From a virus: a stretch of DNA of 64,000 nucleotides. Shown here one piece after another: positions 45,233 through 53,285 of this stretch. The DNA lies in the IMG/VR virus record IMGVR_UViG_3300045051_000081, positions 1-64,000 of that record; one strand, written 5' to 3'. The number at the start of each line of letters is the position of its first letter. Positions within the stretch are counted from its first letter, which is position 1. The notes below the pieces were generated by a model that was not told the DNA's origin, did not search any database, and saw nothing but the letters and a program-made list of their open reading frames with translations. A program made the position numbers and the translations under genes.

Positions 45233-47523
45233 ATGATCCGGCCCCTCGGCGGCGGAAGCTGCGCCTGCGGCGGCGCAATCATACTGGGCCACTGCCGCAC
45301 GAACTGCTCGGCAACAGGAGTGGCCAACGGATGGATCAGCGCGCCTTCCGCAAGATTCATCTGCTCCTGCGCAAGCTTCTGGCCCTCGATCTTCTCCCGC
45401 GAGGCACGCTCTTCGCGGTTGTTGGCGAGCTTCATGTACTCCTTGAGCACACCCATCTTCTCCGAGAGAATCTCGATCTGCGCCTTCATCTGGTCGTCTT
45501 GCGTCTTCTGCTTGAGTTCGACCATCTTGAACTGGATCTCGGCCATGTCGGCCATGACCTTCGGGTCCATACCCGGTTGCTGCTGCTCGTCCTTCTTGGC
45601 CATCATGTCATCGACGTTACCCATGCCGACCATGGTCGCCACCCGGCGGATCACGGAGGGGATGTCCCACTCGTCGGGCTTAAGCTGGACAAGCTGAACC
45701 AGAGCCACCGCCTTCATCACACGTATGGTGTGCGACGGCGTGTTTGGGTCCGCTTGGGGCGTGAGGTTACATTCCTGTAGCGCCCGCACCAGATCCTCCC
45801 GCTCCCAATCACGCGCGGGTGACGGCTTGGCACATAGCAGGCTGTCAGGGTCATCAATGAACAGATCGCGGAGTAGGGAGAACTCTTCCGCTTGCGCAAT
45901 GTGCATCCCCTTGTGAACGCTATCCAAGACCTTGACGGCTTGGTCCAGCATGGCAAGCGTCGTGCCGACAGGAACGTCCTGCCGTCCCTCCCCGACCATC
46001 AATTCGGGCGTCCCGCCGACACGACGTGCCTCCTCCTCGATGTGCTGAGTGACTTGAACGAGCCCTGCCGTCACATCCTTGTAGGGCAGGGGCATCACGT
46101 TCTGAGCGATGGGCTGGCCGCCAGTATTGATTCTTACGCCCGAGCCCAGCCCAACGCGGAAGCTCATGGTGTCTTGGCGGCCCACTGTCTCCGAATAGAG
46201 AAATCCCGGCCAAGACGAGAACGCCGCACTGTCTAGCGCGAGCCGCCACGCCGTGGTGATCGCGGCAGTGGCGTTGCCCATGATGTTCAGCAATCCTATC
46301 CCGTAGAAGCCCAGACCCTCTACGAAGGGGTACTTCACGATAGGCATGTGCTTCAGGTACCGCTCGTCGTCCTGTTTCCAGTTGCGGCGCACCTCAAGGA
46401 TGGTCTGCGAGTCCTTATCTATGGTGACCCGATAAGGGAGGGGCAGACCGGTGATCTTGGACTTCTCCTTGTGCTCAAACCCCGCGATGTCCAGTTCGCA
46501 GTAGCACTCGTAGATCGTGTGCTTGTAGTCGTCTGGACGCATCGCGTAGGGCGAGAGCCCTGCCACGTCCTTCTCGGCACGCTCCACCGAGTCCGGGTCG
46601 GGTGCGCTCGGTGAGTGGACATCCACATCAAGATACGTTCCGGCAAGCTGCATCCGCTTCAATGTGGATTGTTGCATATTGATACGATGCGTGACCCGCC
46701 CGCAGTCTGACAACGAGACCTCGTTGTCACTGACGATGATGTCATCGGCATCGATGGACTTGGAGACCGGTCGTCGTCGTATCGGACACCGGTAGACCTT
46801 CTTGAAGGCGCAGCCGCCAAAGCCCTGCATGAAGAACATGCGGTTGGTGTCGGGATAGTATTCCCGGTCCACCACAGTGAGATACCGGTTGAACAACGCC
46901 TCCAGATCCTCCGCGAGGACATCGCTGTCGTCTTGAATCTTGGCTTGCTCGTACTTCTGCTGGCGCGAGGGGGTGCGGATGGTGGAGGTGTTGTTGATCT
47001 TGACCGGCCCGCCCGCCGGGAGAAGCTCACCTCGGGCGTTGGCTTGGAATCTCATCACCGCATCGAGCATGATGGGCGAACGGATGGTCGCCTGCCCCTC
47101 AACGGCGGTATCGGCGTCTGCACTCGGACTTCGTGGACTTTCTACTTTAAGGGCTAAGTGCTTGATCCCGGAGGCTCTTCTTTCGATCCAGTCCTGTCTG
47201 GACTGCAGATCGGCGTCGATCCCGTTGAGGAGTTCGTCACAGATCCGGGCAAGCTCGTTCTCATCGATGTACTCGCCCAGATTGGCGTCGTGAAGCTTGG
47301 CCCCAGCCGGGTCGCGGTCCTGCGCCTTACGCCCATCCAACCGGATGATGAGGGAACCGTCCTTCTGCTCAATGCCGACTTCCTCGACCGGCTCATCGGC
47401 ATCCTCCTGAAGAACGATGATCGTCCCCTCCGGGAGCCCCAAAGGGGCCTGACCGGGCAGTGGATCGTCCAGATTCCGATAGTGCTCGGTGGGGGTCGCG
47501 CCGTTCCCGTTGATGACGGCCAT
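45229..47523 (-). CDS. Portal protein
   Basis: 764 aa. Early motifs include ELARICDELLNGIDADLQSR, QDWIERRASGIKHLALK and IRSPIMLDAVMRFQANARGE, followed by DREYYPDTNRMFFMQGFGGC. These are typical of P22/SU10-like podovirus portal proteins. A long C-terminal helical barrel region is present (MAEIQFKMVELKQKTQDDQM, AQIEILSEKMGVLKEY). The dodecameric portal is the DNA gate and terminase docking site. Position right after terL and its small followers fits. Confidence 0.88.
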   Translation of the reverse strand: MAVINGNGATPTEHYRNLDDPLPGQAPLGLPEGTIIVLQEDADEPVEEVGIEQKDGSLIIRLDGRKAQDRDPAGAKLHDANLGEYIDENELARICDELLNGIDADLQSRQDWIERRASGIKHLALKVESPRSPSADADTAVEGQATIRSPIMLDAVMRFQANARGELLPAGGPVKINNTSTIRTPSRQQKYEQAKIQDDSDVLAEDLEALFNRYLTVVDREYYPDTNRMFFMQGFGGCAFKKVYRCPIRRRPVSKSIDADDIIVSDNEVSLSDCGRVTHRINMQQSTLKRMQLAGTYLDVDVHSPSAPDPDSVERAEKDVAGLSPYAMRPDDYKHTIYECYCELDIAGFEHKEKSKITGLPLPYRVTIDKDSQTILEVRRNWKQDDERYLKHMPIVKYPFVEGLGFYGIGLLNIMGNATAAITTAWRLALDSAAFSSWPGFLYSETVGRQDTMSFRVGLGSGVRINTGGQPIAQNVMPLPYKDVTAGLVQVTQHIEEEARRVGGTPELMVGEGRQDVPVGTTLAMLDQAVKVLDSVHKGMHIAQAEEFSLLRDLFIDDPDSLLCAKPSPARDWEREDLVRALQECNLTPQADPNTPSHTIRVMKAVALVQLVQLKPDEWDIPSVIRRVATMVGMGNVDDMMAKKDEQQQPGMDPKVMADMAEIQFKMVELKQKTQDDQMKAQIEILSEKMGVLKEYMKLANNREERASREKIEGQKLAQEQMNLAEGALIHPLATPVAEQFVRQWPSMIAPPQAQLPPPRGRII

Positions 47524-47565
47524 AGCTGGTGGCTCCAGAATCGCGAAGCCACAATATCACGTACT

Positions 47566-47880
47566 TCAAGTAATGGCAGAGCCACCATCGATAGGACGCA
47601 GCGGCAGGATCGGCGCAGGCATCCAAGCACGCGGAGCCTTATGCGGTTGCCCCGCATTGGTGCGCCAATCCCCCAGCGGAGAAAGCGACATCAACTGCAG
47701 CCCATCCTCACAGGCGCAGATCAGCATCACGCCTCGGGGCGGCATGATCTCCATGCTGCGCCAGCCGTTGAGGGCATAATCGATGAACCCCTCATAGATC
47801 GCAGCCAGCGCAGCAAGCTGAGACTGGTCATAGGCGCGCTCCGACCAGCGCCTGATGAACTCATCCGCAGTCTCCTGCAT
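47566..47880 (-). CDS. Unknown small protein near the packaging genes (DUF551-like C-terminus possible)
   Basis: 104 aa from MQETADEFIRRWSERAYDQS, coupled by TGATG to the preceding gene. The C-terminal part (VMLICACEDGLQLMSLSPLG, then APRAWMPAPILPL) has the W-M-P-x-P ending seen in DUF551 domains. This resemblance is weak. The longer upstream frame overlaps the previous gene and is unlikely. Confidence 0.6.
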   Translation of the reverse strand: MQETADEFIRRWSERAYDQSQLAALAAIYEGFIDYALNGWRSMEIMPPRGVMLICACEDGLQLMSLSPLGDWRTNAGQPHKAPRAWMPAPILPLRPIDGGSAIT

Positions 47881-48068
47881 CAGGGGACCGGCAGAACGGG
47901 CATAGGTGGTGCGACCTCCGTATAGATCATCTGGAAGATGCTGGTCGCCGTGGTCAGCCAAAGCGCCCGCCGGTCGGGAGCCCAGAACGCACCCGTCGCC
48001 GGTAGCTCCTGCAGTAGCCCCATGATGAAGGGGTGAAGGTCTTCAAGTGAGCCATCACCATTAAGCAT
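47880..48068 (-). CDS. Unknown small protein
   Basis: 62 aa from MLNGDGSLEDLHPFIMGLLQ, overlapping the previous gene's end. It is helical and hydrophobic (RRALWLTTATSIFQMIYTEV) with a Pro-rich tail. It is presumably a small component of the head-packaging gene group. Confidence 0.58.
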   Translation of the reverse strand: MLNGDGSLEDLHPFIMGLLQELPATGAFWAPDRRALWLTTATSIFQMIYTEVAPPMPVLPVP

Positions 48069-48684
48069 CGTCCCCTCCGGTACCGTCCCGCCGCTTGCGT
48101 CCACCGTTGCTACCAGCCTCTTCCGTCCTCTTGGCATCATCTCCTCCTTTGTGGTCGTCTTCTTTGAACACCTCGTCCATCACATGCCGCCAGCGCCCGA
48201 GGTTGATTAGCTCGACTGGACGACCAGAAGCCTCGGACTCAGAGAGATCGAGCTTGCGCTCAACCCGCTCTCTGAGTTCCTCCTTGGTTAATTCCCGCGC
48301 GGTGATCTCCGGTACAGGCTTTTCCGCCTTGCGAACAAGCGCCATCAGACCCGAGCCATACCCATTCCAATCGGCGGGGTTGGACTTCTGCTGGGCGAGT
48401 TGCTGGTACTTCGCAAGATCGCTTGGCTGAGTAACCGGAATACTGCCCTTGCTGGCGCACATCAGAAACTCCATGAAGATACGCAGCTTGGTGATGTGCT
48501 CGTTATCCTCGATCTCCCTACGAGAGAGCGTCATCATCTTGTAGTTACCGGGCTCCCCTGCCCTGACCACCACCGTATCGGTCATGAACTCGACATAGCT
48601 CTCGATCCGTATCCCCTTCCTGCGACCGACCTCGGCCAGCCCCGGAAGAAGCTCGTTCTGAATGCTGGTCAACGAGATCGCCAT
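48061..48684 (-). CDS. Head-module protein sharing the capsid N-terminal peptide
   Basis: 207 aa. The first 17 residues (MAISLTSIQNELLPGLA) closely match the first residues of the major capsid protein (MAIDLASIKNELFPGLA); the rest is unrelated. A beta-rich section (IESYVEFMTDTVVVRAGEPG) is followed by charged helices (ARELTKEELRERVERKLDLS) and a hydrophilic tail. It directly follows terL. Possible roles are capsid binding through the shared segment or a packaging accessory; both are inference. Confidence 0.65.
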   Translation of the reverse strand: MAISLTSIQNELLPGLAEVGRRKGIRIESYVEFMTDTVVVRAGEPGNYKMMTLSRREIEDNEHITKLRIFMEFLMCASKGSIPVTQPSDLAKYQQLAQQKSNPADWNGYGSGLMALVRKAEKPVPEITARELTKEELRERVERKLDLSESEASGRPVELINLGRWRHVMDEVFKEDDHKGGDDAKRTEEAGSNGGRKRRDGTGGDDA

Positions 48685-48686
48685 GG

Positions 48687-50351
48687 TCAGCCAAGAGCCG
48701 GATAGAGCGCAACCGGTGCTCTCACGTACTTGTTCTCATCGATATGATCGAGTTCGTCTTCGTCTGGCATCTGCGCCAGACCGAGTAATCTTAGATGCGC
48801 CAGAGCCTGTGTCATGGCATCAGCGAGGTCGTCATGCTGGCCTTTCGGCAACTCGGCTAGCTCGGTGATCACCTTGTCGGCCCACTCCTTGAAGAGGTAG
48901 TCGCCGTTCCCGGTGCCCTCAGCAGGCGCGTATATCAGCCCGCATTCGAACAGGTTCTGCACCGCATAGGCTCTAGCCACCTTGTCACCCTCAGGATTCA
49001 CAAGCTGGACGCCGAAGTCCGAGCGATCCTGCGTTTTTGGGTTAAAGCTCAGCAAATCCGAGATATGGCGGGCTCTACGGCGCAATTCTTGGGCCACCGG
49101 GTGCCCTGACGCCTTGTCTTCGATCAAAACGCGGTTCACCTTGAATTTTCGGCAGGTTTCCTCGACTTTTTTGATCAAATCATAGAGTTCGAGGCGCTCA
49201 GCCCACGCCCACATGAGAATAAGCCGTCTATTCTCCCACTGATCGCGACAAACACCCAAAACCACCGCCGCCGAGGGGTCATTCTGCTTCTTTTCAGTCT
49301 GCGCAGTGTCCAGACTCAGTACCGTGTAGCTCATCACCGGCAATTTCGGCCACGGGACACCAAATCGCGGGCATTCCTCCGCTGTATAGGGCCGCCAGTG
49401 TTCCCGCTTGATGATTCCGCCGCCACGCGGGGCAGGCCTCTGCTGATACTGCCCCGCATACGCAAAGCTCCCCTTCTCCCTCTCGATATTCGCGACTGCT
49501 TCGGGTGAGAACCTCTCTGGCCACGCTAAATCTCCGTCCTCCGTTCGCGGATCGACCCACCCAATCGTGTTGAAGGGCTCGCGACCCGTCTCAAACTCCA
49601 TCGGCACCATCAAATGACAGTAGGGCCATCCTTGTTCCAAGATGAACCCGGAGATATCAAGCTGATGGACCCGCTGCATGATGATAATAATGGCACTATC
49701 GTCCAGATTATTGAGCCGGTCGGTGATCGTCTCGCGAAACCAGCGCACGGTATCTGTCCTAACGATGTCTGACTCGGACTTGTGGACATCGTGAGGGTCA
49801 TCGATAACGACGCGATCACCTCTTTCTCCAGTACCAATGCCCTTAACGGACGACGCGAACTTGGAGCCCGTCTTGTCGTTCGTGATTTTGATCTCGCCTT
49901 CCTTTTCGAGATTGAATTGGTCACCCCATAGCTCCCTGTACTTGTCGTGCATCACCAGTTTGCGAAATTTGGTGTTGTCACGCTCGGTCAGACCACTCGA
50001 ATACGAGAAACTCACGTAGCGCAGGTGCGCCATGCCCATCGGCCCCCACTCCCATGCGGGCCAAAAGACATTCACCATGAGGGATTTCATGGATCCGGGA
50101 GGGACATTGATGAGAAGTCTCGTGATTTTCCCTAAGGTGACCGCTTCTAGATGCTCACATATGGCGTAGAGCACCCAGCCTTCGACCAACTTGGTCTCGG
50201 GTTCGAGTATGTTCCAGAATCTGCGCACAAAGTCGATCAAACCGCCCGGTCTAGACTGCTTCTTGCGCTCCCTACGAAGCTCAAGCTCCTCCTGCATGGC
50301 CTTAAGCACATCAGGAGCAAGCTCGGGCGCGATATCGACTGCTTCAGTCAT
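48687..50351 (-). CDS. terL: Terminase large subunit
   Basis: 554 aa, the packaging motor ATPase-nuclease. The ATPase has a Walker A-like NVPPGSMKS (82-90) and Walker B VVIDDPHD (181-188). The C-terminal RNase H-like nuclease has LSLDTAQTE (D348), VLIEDKASG (E411, D412) and HDDLADAM (D507, D508, D511). Residues 35-60 form the typical start (FVRRFWNILEPETKLVEGW). GAGAG lies close to the ATG. The guide-like repeat array starts 45 bases upstream of its start, so terL may share a transcript with tas and the array. The small subunit appears to be encoded separately near 57.4 kb. Confidence 0.95.
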   Translation of the reverse strand: MTEAVDIAPELAPDVLKAMQEELELRRERKKQSRPGGLIDFVRRFWNILEPETKLVEGWVLYAICEHLEAVTLGKITRLLINVPPGSMKSLMVNVFWPAWEWGPMGMAHLRYVSFSYSSGLTERDNTKFRKLVMHDKYRELWGDQFNLEKEGEIKITNDKTGSKFASSVKGIGTGERGDRVVIDDPHDVHKSESDIVRTDTVRWFRETITDRLNNLDDSAIIIIMQRVHQLDISGFILEQGWPYCHLMVPMEFETGREPFNTIGWVDPRTEDGDLAWPERFSPEAVANIEREKGSFAYAGQYQQRPAPRGGGIIKREHWRPYTAEECPRFGVPWPKLPVMSYTVLSLDTAQTEKKQNDPSAAVVLGVCRDQWENRRLILMWAWAERLELYDLIKKVEETCRKFKVNRVLIEDKASGHPVAQELRRRARHISDLLSFNPKTQDRSDFGVQLVNPEGDKVARAYAVQNLFECGLIYAPAEGTGNGDYLFKEWADKVITELAELPKGQHDDLADAMTQALAHLRLLGLAQMPDEDELDHIDENKYVRAPVALYPALG

Positions 50352-50396
50352 CGTGTCTCTCTCGAATCACGAGGAGATTATGCGCTCTTGAAAGAT

Positions 50397-51956
50397 GGGT
50401 TGCTTACGGAAGGTGGCACGCTTACCGCGCCGGGGTTTCTAGGCTGTGATGGCACGCTAATGGCTGCTGGGTTGCTCTCATCTGATGGCGCACTAGAACA
50501 CGATGGTGTGCTTTCTAGAGATGGCACGCTAATGCTCTATGGGTAGCTTACCTGACAAGGCGCGCTGTTACGCTCTGGGTTGCTGAAGACGTTTGGCACG
50601 CTGCTGTCGCTTGGGTTGCTTCGTGCATGATGGCACGCTGGTGACGGTTGGATTACTTGAGATCGGTGGCACGCTTGGGCATCTCGGGTTGCTGGTGGAG
50701 GTTGGCACACTAATACTCAACGGATTTCTTAGTCGATTCGGCACGCTGTCGAGGGTTGGGTTGCTTGAGATTTGTGGCACGCTCTCGCTTGCTGGATTTC
50801 TAGTTCTTCTACGACACGCTTCCGGGTTTGGGTTGCTATGGGGCTTGGCACGCTTCGGCGTCTTGGGTTGCTATCTCCTCTTTGGCACGCTTACGCGCAT
50901 CGGTGTTCTGTCAGCGTGTGGCCCGCTTGTAGTGCGTGGGTTACTCGTGCGGAACGGCTCGCTTTTTGACCTTGGGTTACTGGCCTTAACTGGCACGCTG
51001 TCCATGTCTGGGTTACTAAACGACATGTGGCACGCTTTTACCCTCCGGGTTGCTATTTTGAAGTGGCGCGCTCGCCGCATCAGGGTTGCTAGGTGCCGTA
51101 GGCGCGCTAGAAGGTGCGGGGTTACTTGACGACGATGGCACGCTGGTTTGAGGTGGGCTGCTCCTCTAGCTTGGCACGCTGGCCGAATGCGGGTTTCTCG
51201 AAGCCGTAGGCACGCTCTACAGTTCCGGTTTTCTCAGTTTACATGGCACGCTGGGACCACTTGGGTTTCTCTATGACCAATGGCACGCTAGGTAGCGCAG
51301 GGTTGCTTGTTTTTGGTAGCACGTTTATGGGTGTCGGATTTCCGGCTCTTAATGGCACGCTGCTTCAACGCGGTTTACTCCAGCCAAACGGCACGCTGAC
51401 ATTGCAAGGGTTGCTCCGAGATGGTGGCGCGCTATTGGTGCTTGGGTTACTAAGCTTAAGTGGCACGCTCGTCGCATTTGGGTTGCTACTGTACAAAGGC
51501 ACGCTCCTTGCGCTTGGGTTACTGAGATAGAATGGCGCGCTCTATTGGCATGGTTTTCTAGTCAGAACTGGCACGCTTTTGCGCAACGGGTTGCTGGTGT
51601 GGGACGGCACGCTACATTCAACTGGGTTACTTGACGAGCTTGGCACGCTGTGGGTTTTTGGATTACTCATCGCAACTGGCACGCTTGTGGTCTACGGATT
51701 GCTCTTGTCGTAGGGCACGCTTCACGTCGTCGGGTTTTTCGTCTTATGCGGCACGCTCGTCGGGATTGGGTTACTGGTGAAAGTCGGCGCGCTGCTCGAT
51801 CTTGGGTTGCTCTAAGCCTACTGACGCGCTTGCGGTGAACGGATTGCTTATCAGCCGTGGCACGCTCGTTCCAGTTGGGTTGCTCGCACTCTGAAGCACG
51901 CTTAACGTCTGTGGGTTGCTCAGCTAGAGTGGCACGCTTGCCGTTCATGGGTTGCT
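50397..51956 (-). repeat. TIGR-type tandem interspaced guide RNA array (43 A-cores, 44 B-cores)
   Basis: There are 87 consecutive 8-bp cores. On the plus strand they alternate strictly between core B (GGGTTGCT) and core A (GGCACGCT), with start-to-start distance 18 bp. Only eight steps deviate, by one base. The 10-bp stretches between cores all look different. The full period is therefore 36 bp, with two spacers and two distinct repeats, as in TIGR arrays that give 36-nt guide RNAs with two spacers. A is exact in 29 of 43 and B in 18 of 44; B varies mainly at positions 3 and 6 (GG[GAT]TT[GAT]CT). The base before a core is often T. On the tas strand the cores read AGCGTGCC and AGCAACCC. The array fills the whole gap between tas and terL; strand assignment is inferred from tas. 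No continuous reading frame survives. Confidence 0.92.
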
Positions 51957-51961
51957 TACCA

Positions 51962-53038
51962 CTACGCGGCATGTGGCGGCTGACCCATCTTGGCCACCCG
52001 ATAGGGCGCAGTGACACTTAGCCCTTCTTGCTCGCGCCACTTCACCCAGAGATCCGTGAGGAATTGCTTCACCATCACACGGGTGGCATCAGTGTGTATT
52101 CTTCCGGGGGTCCAGTGACGCCGTAGATCTTCTTCGGTCCCCACTCCCGCCTTGAGTTGCTTGTGGAGCTTCTTCCACACCGCAACCGTGACCTTGACCC
52201 GCGTAGGATCCGTGGTGACGCGGTGTTTGCGGTCATCGTAGACCTTGCGCCGGATAGGGCATTTGGAGCGTAAGAATCCGGGGCCGAGAACGCCCATGAG
52301 CTTGGTCTTCAGGAACGGGTTATACGTGACACCCATGCGGGTTTTCATCTCACCGTTTTTCGCACGGTAAGTACGCTCTACGAGGTGCTCTTCCCGGCGT
52401 GAGCGTCCCGAGCCTTTGTCCACGTCCAAGCCTGCGTACTTGTGAAAGCTGGAAGCGTGTCGCGCTTTGCGCGGGTCCAAGTAGGAAATAAGCACGCCGC
52501 CCATGGCGGGGCCGACACCGACCACGTCTTTGAGGTAGTTCCGGTAGATCGGGATCTCCATGAGAGTGCCTTCAAGGTCGCGGAACTGCTTGGCCTCCTG
52601 CTTTTCGAGGGCGAGATAGCTCTCCACCAGCGCCAGTTCAGCAGCGGTACTGATAATCGGCGAGCCGGTCAGGTCCAGCTTCTTCATGAGAACTCTTCCT
52701 TTCTTGGAAGTGATCCCATCCGTGAGGCGCTTGTATTCCGCCTTGATGATCTTGATCACCTTCTTCTTGCGTTTCTCTTCTTTCTTGCGCTCGGCTGCAG
52801 CGGCTTCGTCCTCTTCACTCACTTCCTCGACCACATCTTCCACCGCATCTGGATCGATGTCCACGCGAGGATCATCAGGCTTGTCGAGGTCCACGGCTTT
52901 AAGTCTTGCGCGGAAATTCGCACAGAGGCGTAAACCTGATTGCATGCGTAGTTGCTGGAGATCGTAGGCCCCGCGCACCATGGCGCGGAGCGTGTTGAGA
53001 ATATCGGATTCAAAGACCGTGATTGTAGGCGCACCCAT
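51962..53038 (-). CDS. Tas-like protein (IS110/Nop-related domain, no visible nuclease domain)
   Basis: 358 aa from the ATG at 53038, preceded by AAGGAGTCTGACG; an upstream in-frame start lacks this site. Residues 1-55 are helical. Residues 62-110 are a highly charged linker/coiled coil (EEVSEEDEAAAAERKKEEKR), and 110-165 more helices. From about 163 the sequence matches the Transposase_20 (IS110 C-terminal) pattern: LKDVVGVGPAMGGVLISYL (169-187), FHKYAGLDVDKGSG (198-211), YNPFLKTKLMGVLG (239-252) and HTDATRVMVKQFL (315-327). TIGR-associated (Tas) proteins carry such a Nop/IS110-related RNA-binding domain. No RuvC-like DEDD or HNH motif is seen, so it would be a nuclease-less type. No terminal inverted repeats suggest an IS element. 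Its 3' end touches the guide-like array. Confidence 0.85.
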   Translation of the reverse strand: MGAPTITVFESDILNTLRAMVRGAYDLQQLRMQSGLRLCANFRARLKAVDLDKPDDPRVDIDPDAVEDVVEEVSEEDEAAAAERKKEEKRKKKVIKIIKAEYKRLTDGITSKKGRVLMKKLDLTGSPIISTAAELALVESYLALEKQEAKQFRDLEGTLMEIPIYRNYLKDVVGVGPAMGGVLISYLDPRKARHASSFHKYAGLDVDKGSGRSRREEHLVERTYRAKNGEMKTRMGVTYNPFLKTKLMGVLGPGFLRSKCPIRRKVYDDRKHRVTTDPTRVKVTVAVWKKLHKQLKAGVGTEEDLRRHWTPGRIHTDATRVMVKQFLTDLWVKWREQEGLSVTAPYRVAKMGQPPHAA

Positions 53039-53040
53039 CG

Positions 53041-53217
53041 TCAGACTCCTTCTTTGTGTTTGAGCTTCTCCAATAAGAGCATCCTTGCCCACGAGGAAAG
53101 CTGGAGCCCTTTCCTGTCGGCATCGGATTCAAATCTCACCCGCTCGTCCTCGGTCAGACGCACCACCATGATGGACGTGCGCAGCGACGGCTTTGCTTTT
53201 CGCGGTTTTTTGCTCAT
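53041..53217 (-). CDS. Small ribbon-helix-helix-like DNA-binding protein upstream of tas
   Basis: 58 aa from MSKKPRKAKPSLRTSIMVVR. A basic N-terminal tail is followed by a short strand (RTSIMVVRLTEDE) and two helices (ERVRFESDADRKGLQLSSWA, RMLLLEKLK). This is the layout of MobC/Arc-type ribbon-helix-helix repressors. It ends two bases before the tas start and is certainly in the same transcript. It probably autoregulates the operon through the inverted repeat at 53228-53248 (inference). Confidence 0.72.
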   Translation of the reverse strand: MSKKPRKAKPSLRTSIMVVRLTEDERVRFESDADRKGLQLSSWARMLLLEKLKHKEGV

Positions 53218-53285
53218 AGCGTCCCTCTCGGCTAGACAAGCTAACCGAATTGTATTACGAAAGTCAACACATCGGACAGCGCGCC
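53218..53285. promoter_or_regulatory. Divergent promoter region with an operator-like inverted repeat
   Basis: Between the RHH-tas transcript and the plus-strand operon lies TCGGCTAG (53228-53235), a 5-base gap, and CTAACCGA (53241-53248), an imperfect palindrome matching 7 of 8 positions. The flanking AT-rich stretch (AATTGTATTACGAAAG) may hold promoter elements. It is a good candidate site for the RHH protein. Confidence 0.5.

Noticed and set aside
50593-51129. Repeat proteins encoded by the array (also 50151-50546, 51243-51530, 50568-50780 minus, 51667-52017 minus)
   Set aside because: They exist on both strands and in several frames as a by-product of the 18-bp period. They are broken by one-base register shifts and stops and lack proper starts.
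50397-51956. CRISPR array
   Set aside because: Repeats are only 8 bp and come in two strictly alternating types with about 10-bp spacers. CRISPR arrays have one repeat of about 23-47 bp with spacers of 25 bp or more, and no cas genes are present.
51962-53092. IS110-family insertion sequence
   Set aside because: The N-terminal DEDD catalytic domain of IS110 transposases is not visible. No element boundaries or duplicated target sites were found, and the adjacent array fits a Tas protein better.
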